Virus record (IMG/VR): IMGVR_UViG_3300033141_005605 | Span: 1-39,248 of that record | DNA length: 39,248 nucleotides | Reading direction: 5' to 3' (one strand) | Source of the DNA: a virus | Part shown: piece by piece, positions 37,963 to 39,248 of the stretch | Layout: every line of letters starts with the position of its first letter | How positions within the stretch are numbered: the stretch's first letter is position 1 | Made by a program: the position numbers and the translations under genes | The notes under the pieces: generated by a model | Databases searched by the model: none | The model's input: the letters and a program-made list of their open reading frames with translations, nothing else | What the model was told of the DNA's origin: nothing

Positions 37963-38337
37963 TCACGCGGACACGTGACCGCGCGGCGGTTCCCACGGGG
38001 CCGCCTCTTCCTCGGCCACGCCCACCAGGCCCAAGTCCTGCGCCGCTTTCCGCAAATCCGCCACCGTCTCCAGCCAGTCGATGGCCGGTCCCAGCCCGTG
38101 CCGGCGCAACATCCACCGCCGCCCCACGCCCTCCACGCGGCGATACCATACCAGGCCCTGGCGCTCGAGGCACTGGAGACGCCGGCGCATCGTCTTGAGC
38201 GACACGCCCGCCGCGTCCGCCAACTCCCGCATCGAGAGCGGCCCCTCGTCCAGGAGACGCACCGTGTCCAACAACGCCTCCTGGGCAAGCACGGCAAAGA
38301 GGGCCTGGACCTCCTCACCTGTCTGCTCGAGCCTCAT
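37963..38337 (-). CDS. winged-helix transcriptional regulator (ArsR-like)
   Basis: 124 residues from ATG at 38337 (MRLEQTGEEVQALFAVLAQE); an in-frame ATG at 38391 would add 18 basic residues but lies deeper in the preceding ORF. LLDTVRLLDEGPLSMRELADAAGVSLKTMRRRLQCLERQGLVWYRRV is a classical winged helix, with recognition helix VSLKTMRRRLQCLE and wing VEGVGRRWMLRR. A C-terminal helix (AIDWLETVADLRKAAQDLG) may dimerise. It is the last gene of the group entering from the right and could control the nearby divergent promoters. Confidence 0.75.
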   Translation of the reverse strand: MRLEQTGEEVQALFAVLAQEALLDTVRLLDEGPLSMRELADAAGVSLKTMRRRLQCLERQGLVWYRRVEGVGRRWMLRRHGLGPAIDWLETVADLRKAAQDLGLVGVAEEEAAPWEPPRGHVSA

Positions 38338-38425
38338 GTCCTGCCTCTTTCTCACGGCGTTTCTCCGAGAAATCATCGTCGGACGTCGCACTCGTGCGGC
38401 GCGGAAAGACGCGGGCGATTCTCAT
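38315..38425 (-). CDS. tiny ORF c, 36 aa, coupled to neighbours
   Basis: ATG at 38425 behind GGAGGAAGGGC, sharing ATGA with the preceding ORF. Product MRIARVFPRRTSATSDDDFS, then EKRREKEAGHEARADR. The stop lies 23 bases inside the regulator gene. The good ribosome site and coupling are the only evidence besides the basic N-terminus, so it may be an upstream leader for the regulator. Confidence 0.45.
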   Translation of the reverse strand: MRIARVFPRRTSATSDDDFSEKRREKEAGHEARADR

Positions 38426-38562
38426 GCCCTTCCTCCTTGCCGACAGGCAGGCAAGCAGGTGCCCGGCCGGGTTCTATCCGGCTTCCCCGGACCGGGACTT
38501 GCAATGCCGGGGGTGCTGCATTGCCGGCCCCCTGCTCGTTGGAGTTTTTGCCGCTTCGTCAT
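38422..38562 (-). CDS. tiny ORF b, 46 aa, overlaps a REP-like repeat
   Basis: The ATG at 38562 shares ATGA with the previous ORF; its stop shares ATGA with the next. The product is basic and Pro/Gly-rich, and its end (CLPACRQGG) is the translation of a GGCAGG/CCTGCC palindromic repeat (38439-38460). That suggests a repeat inserted in an intergenic spacer or a degenerate gene. Confidence 0.3.
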   Translation of the reverse strand: MTKRQKLQRAGGRQCSTPGIASPGPGKPDRTRPGTCLPACRQGGRA

Positions 38563-38615
38563 GCGCCCTTCCTGGCGTCCTCGAAGTGCTCGCACAACGG
38601 GGCGTCATCGCTCAT
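38559..38615 (-). CDS. tiny ORF a, 18 aa
   Basis: ATG at 38615, three bases after the solenoid gene stop, with GGGAGGGG upstream. Product MSDDAPLCEHFEDARKGA. It is coupled by ATGA to the next ORF. It is too short for homology; possible leader peptide. Confidence 0.3.
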   Translation of the reverse strand: MSDDAPLCEHFEDARKGA

Positions 38616-38618
38616 TGT

Positions 38619-39248
38619 TTACCCCTCCCCGACGTGGCAAACGGGCACGTCCCCACTTCGGTCCACCAGCACCGCCTTGGGGCTTTTCAGGACCGACGGT
38701 TTGAGGGGGCAATACGCGATGACGGTCACCTCGTCCCGCGCCTCGACCGTGGCTTTGTGGCGGACTTGGACTAGCGCGGAATCTGCGGCCCAAACGTGGG
38801 CCCTACCGCTTGCCTCGACGTTGGTTGAATCTTCTGCCTCGACCTCGCTTGCCCCATGAGCCTTGACTCGAACCCTCTGACAGGCACGTACTCTAGCCGA
38901 ACCCTCCACGTGAGCAAAAACAGCGTCTTGGGCCCAAACAGAAGCCATTTCGGTAGCGTAGACAAAGACCTTATCCCACGCTTCGACTTTGGCTGTGTCA
39001 TAGGCTTCAACAGACGCCGCTTCATAAGCACGGACTGTTGCATTATCGCGTGCTCTGACCTCAACCGTATCACGAGCGATGACCTCGACCGTACCTTTGG
39101 CGACAACTTTGACCCTGTCGAAAGCCTCTACACTGGCCGAATCGCAGGCTTCGACATATACTTTGTCAAACGCGCCTACCCACGCTGAACCTCGAACCTT
39201 GACTCTCGCGGAACCGAACGCGCAGGCTTCGTCCTCACCGGCAATCTC
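38619..39248 (-). CDS. octad-repeat beta-solenoid protein, N-terminus beyond window edge
   Basis: The frame is open from the right edge to the TAA at 38619: at least 209 residues, with the true start outside. An internal ATG at 38948 is not the start, because the repeat continues upstream of it without change. The protein is built of about 21 eight-residue repeats of form x-A-x-V-x-A-x-[DG] (SARVRA.., SASVEAFD, TAKVEAWD, ATVRAYE). They end in a short tail (CPLKPSVLKSPKAVLVDRSG...CHVGEG). Repeats like S-A-R-V-E-A-x-D are known from phage and prophage proteins of unknown function and should form a left- or right-handed beta-solenoid. The repeat differs from the five-residue type at the left end. 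Confidence 0.85.
   Translation of the reverse strand, partial: EIAGEDEACAFGSARVKVRGSAWVGAFDKVYVEACDSASVEAFDRVKVVAKGTVEVIARDTVEVRARDNATVRAYEAASVEAYDTAKVEAWDKVFVYATEMASVWAQDAVFAHVEGSARVRACQRVRVKAHGASEVEAEDSTNVEASGRAHVWAADSALVQVRHKATVEARDEVTVIAYCPLKPSVLKSPKAVLVDRSGDVPVCHVGEG

Noticed and set aside
37767-38198. 143-codon plus frame as a real full-length protein
   Set aside because: It runs through the strong bidirectional terminator and into the antisense of the regulator gene. The frameshifted short gene is a better explanation.
1-39248. CRISPR array or tRNA gene anywhere in the window
   Set aside because: The repeats seen are coding solenoid repeats, 20-base palindromic tandem units or hairpin cassettes without regular unique spacers. 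No cloverleaf with a GTTCNA arm and plausible anticodon was found by eye.
1-39248. Window ends joining as a circle
   Set aside because: The left-end pentapeptide frame and the right-end octad frame do not continue into each other in the same reading frame or protein family, so the window is treated as linear and incomplete.

Overview
The window is a 39 kb piece of a tailed-bacteriophage (or prophage) genome, about 60% GC by eye, with tightly packed genes, standard code, and strong AGGAGG-type ribosome sites. Neighbouring genes mostly overlap through ATGA, GTGA or TGATG junctions. Nearly everything is on the minus strand; the exception is a small-gene operon near the right end. Two lipoprotein signal peptides and a phage-type lysozyme-like gene suggest a diderm host, but the host cannot be named from sequence. 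Both ends are cut inside genes, so this is not a complete genome: no polymerase, helicase, integrase or repressor of lysogeny is visible. No tape measure, sheath or tail-tube gene is recognisable, while portal, scaffold, capsid, an adaptor-like protein, beta-rich appendage proteins and a giant internal-type protein are. That favours a short-tailed (podovirus-like) virion.

Layout, in transcription order. (i) Late operon, minus strand, from about 35.9 kb down to 9.43 kb: a small start gene, terminase small subunit, zinc-ribbon protein, terminase ATPase, three inserted genes (KOW/Tudor-like, CMP-sugar synthetase-like, sialyltransferase/MptE-like fold), terminase nuclease, portal, second zinc-ribbon protein and a small protein. 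An intrinsic terminator follows, then scaffold, major capsid protein, probable decoration protein, head-tail adaptor, several structural or unknown genes, beta-structured appendage proteins, a 1,940-residue giant protein, a probable lysis/membrane cluster and a metallophosphoesterase. (ii) A gene-free control region at 8.84-9.43 kb. (iii) A second leftward operon from a clear sigma70-like promoter at 8.88 kb: small membrane proteins, membrane-anchored lytic transglycosylase, zinc-ribbon protein, lambda-exonuclease/YqaJ-type nuclease, ERF annealing protein, replisome-organiser-like protein, RuvC-like resolvase, an orphan cysteinyl-tRNA-synthetase C-terminal-type domain, and five tandem pentapeptide-repeat paralogues that run off the left edge. 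(iv) A rightward operon (36.1-37.9 kb) of small unknown proteins. Its intergenic spacers repeat a conserved three-hairpin cassette, and it ends in a bidirectional terminator. (v) A leftward group entering from the right edge: an octad-repeat solenoid protein, three tiny coupled ORFs and a winged-helix regulator.

Most notable: a terminase large subunit split into separate ATPase and nuclease genes with a sugar-nucleotide gene pair between them; the five-gene pentapeptide-repeat array with a shared C-terminal module; the covarying hairpin cassettes; the lone CysRS-type C-terminal domain; and sequence motifs (TTTTTTCKCTTGACT promoters and a 17-23 bp element) shared by the two main control regions.
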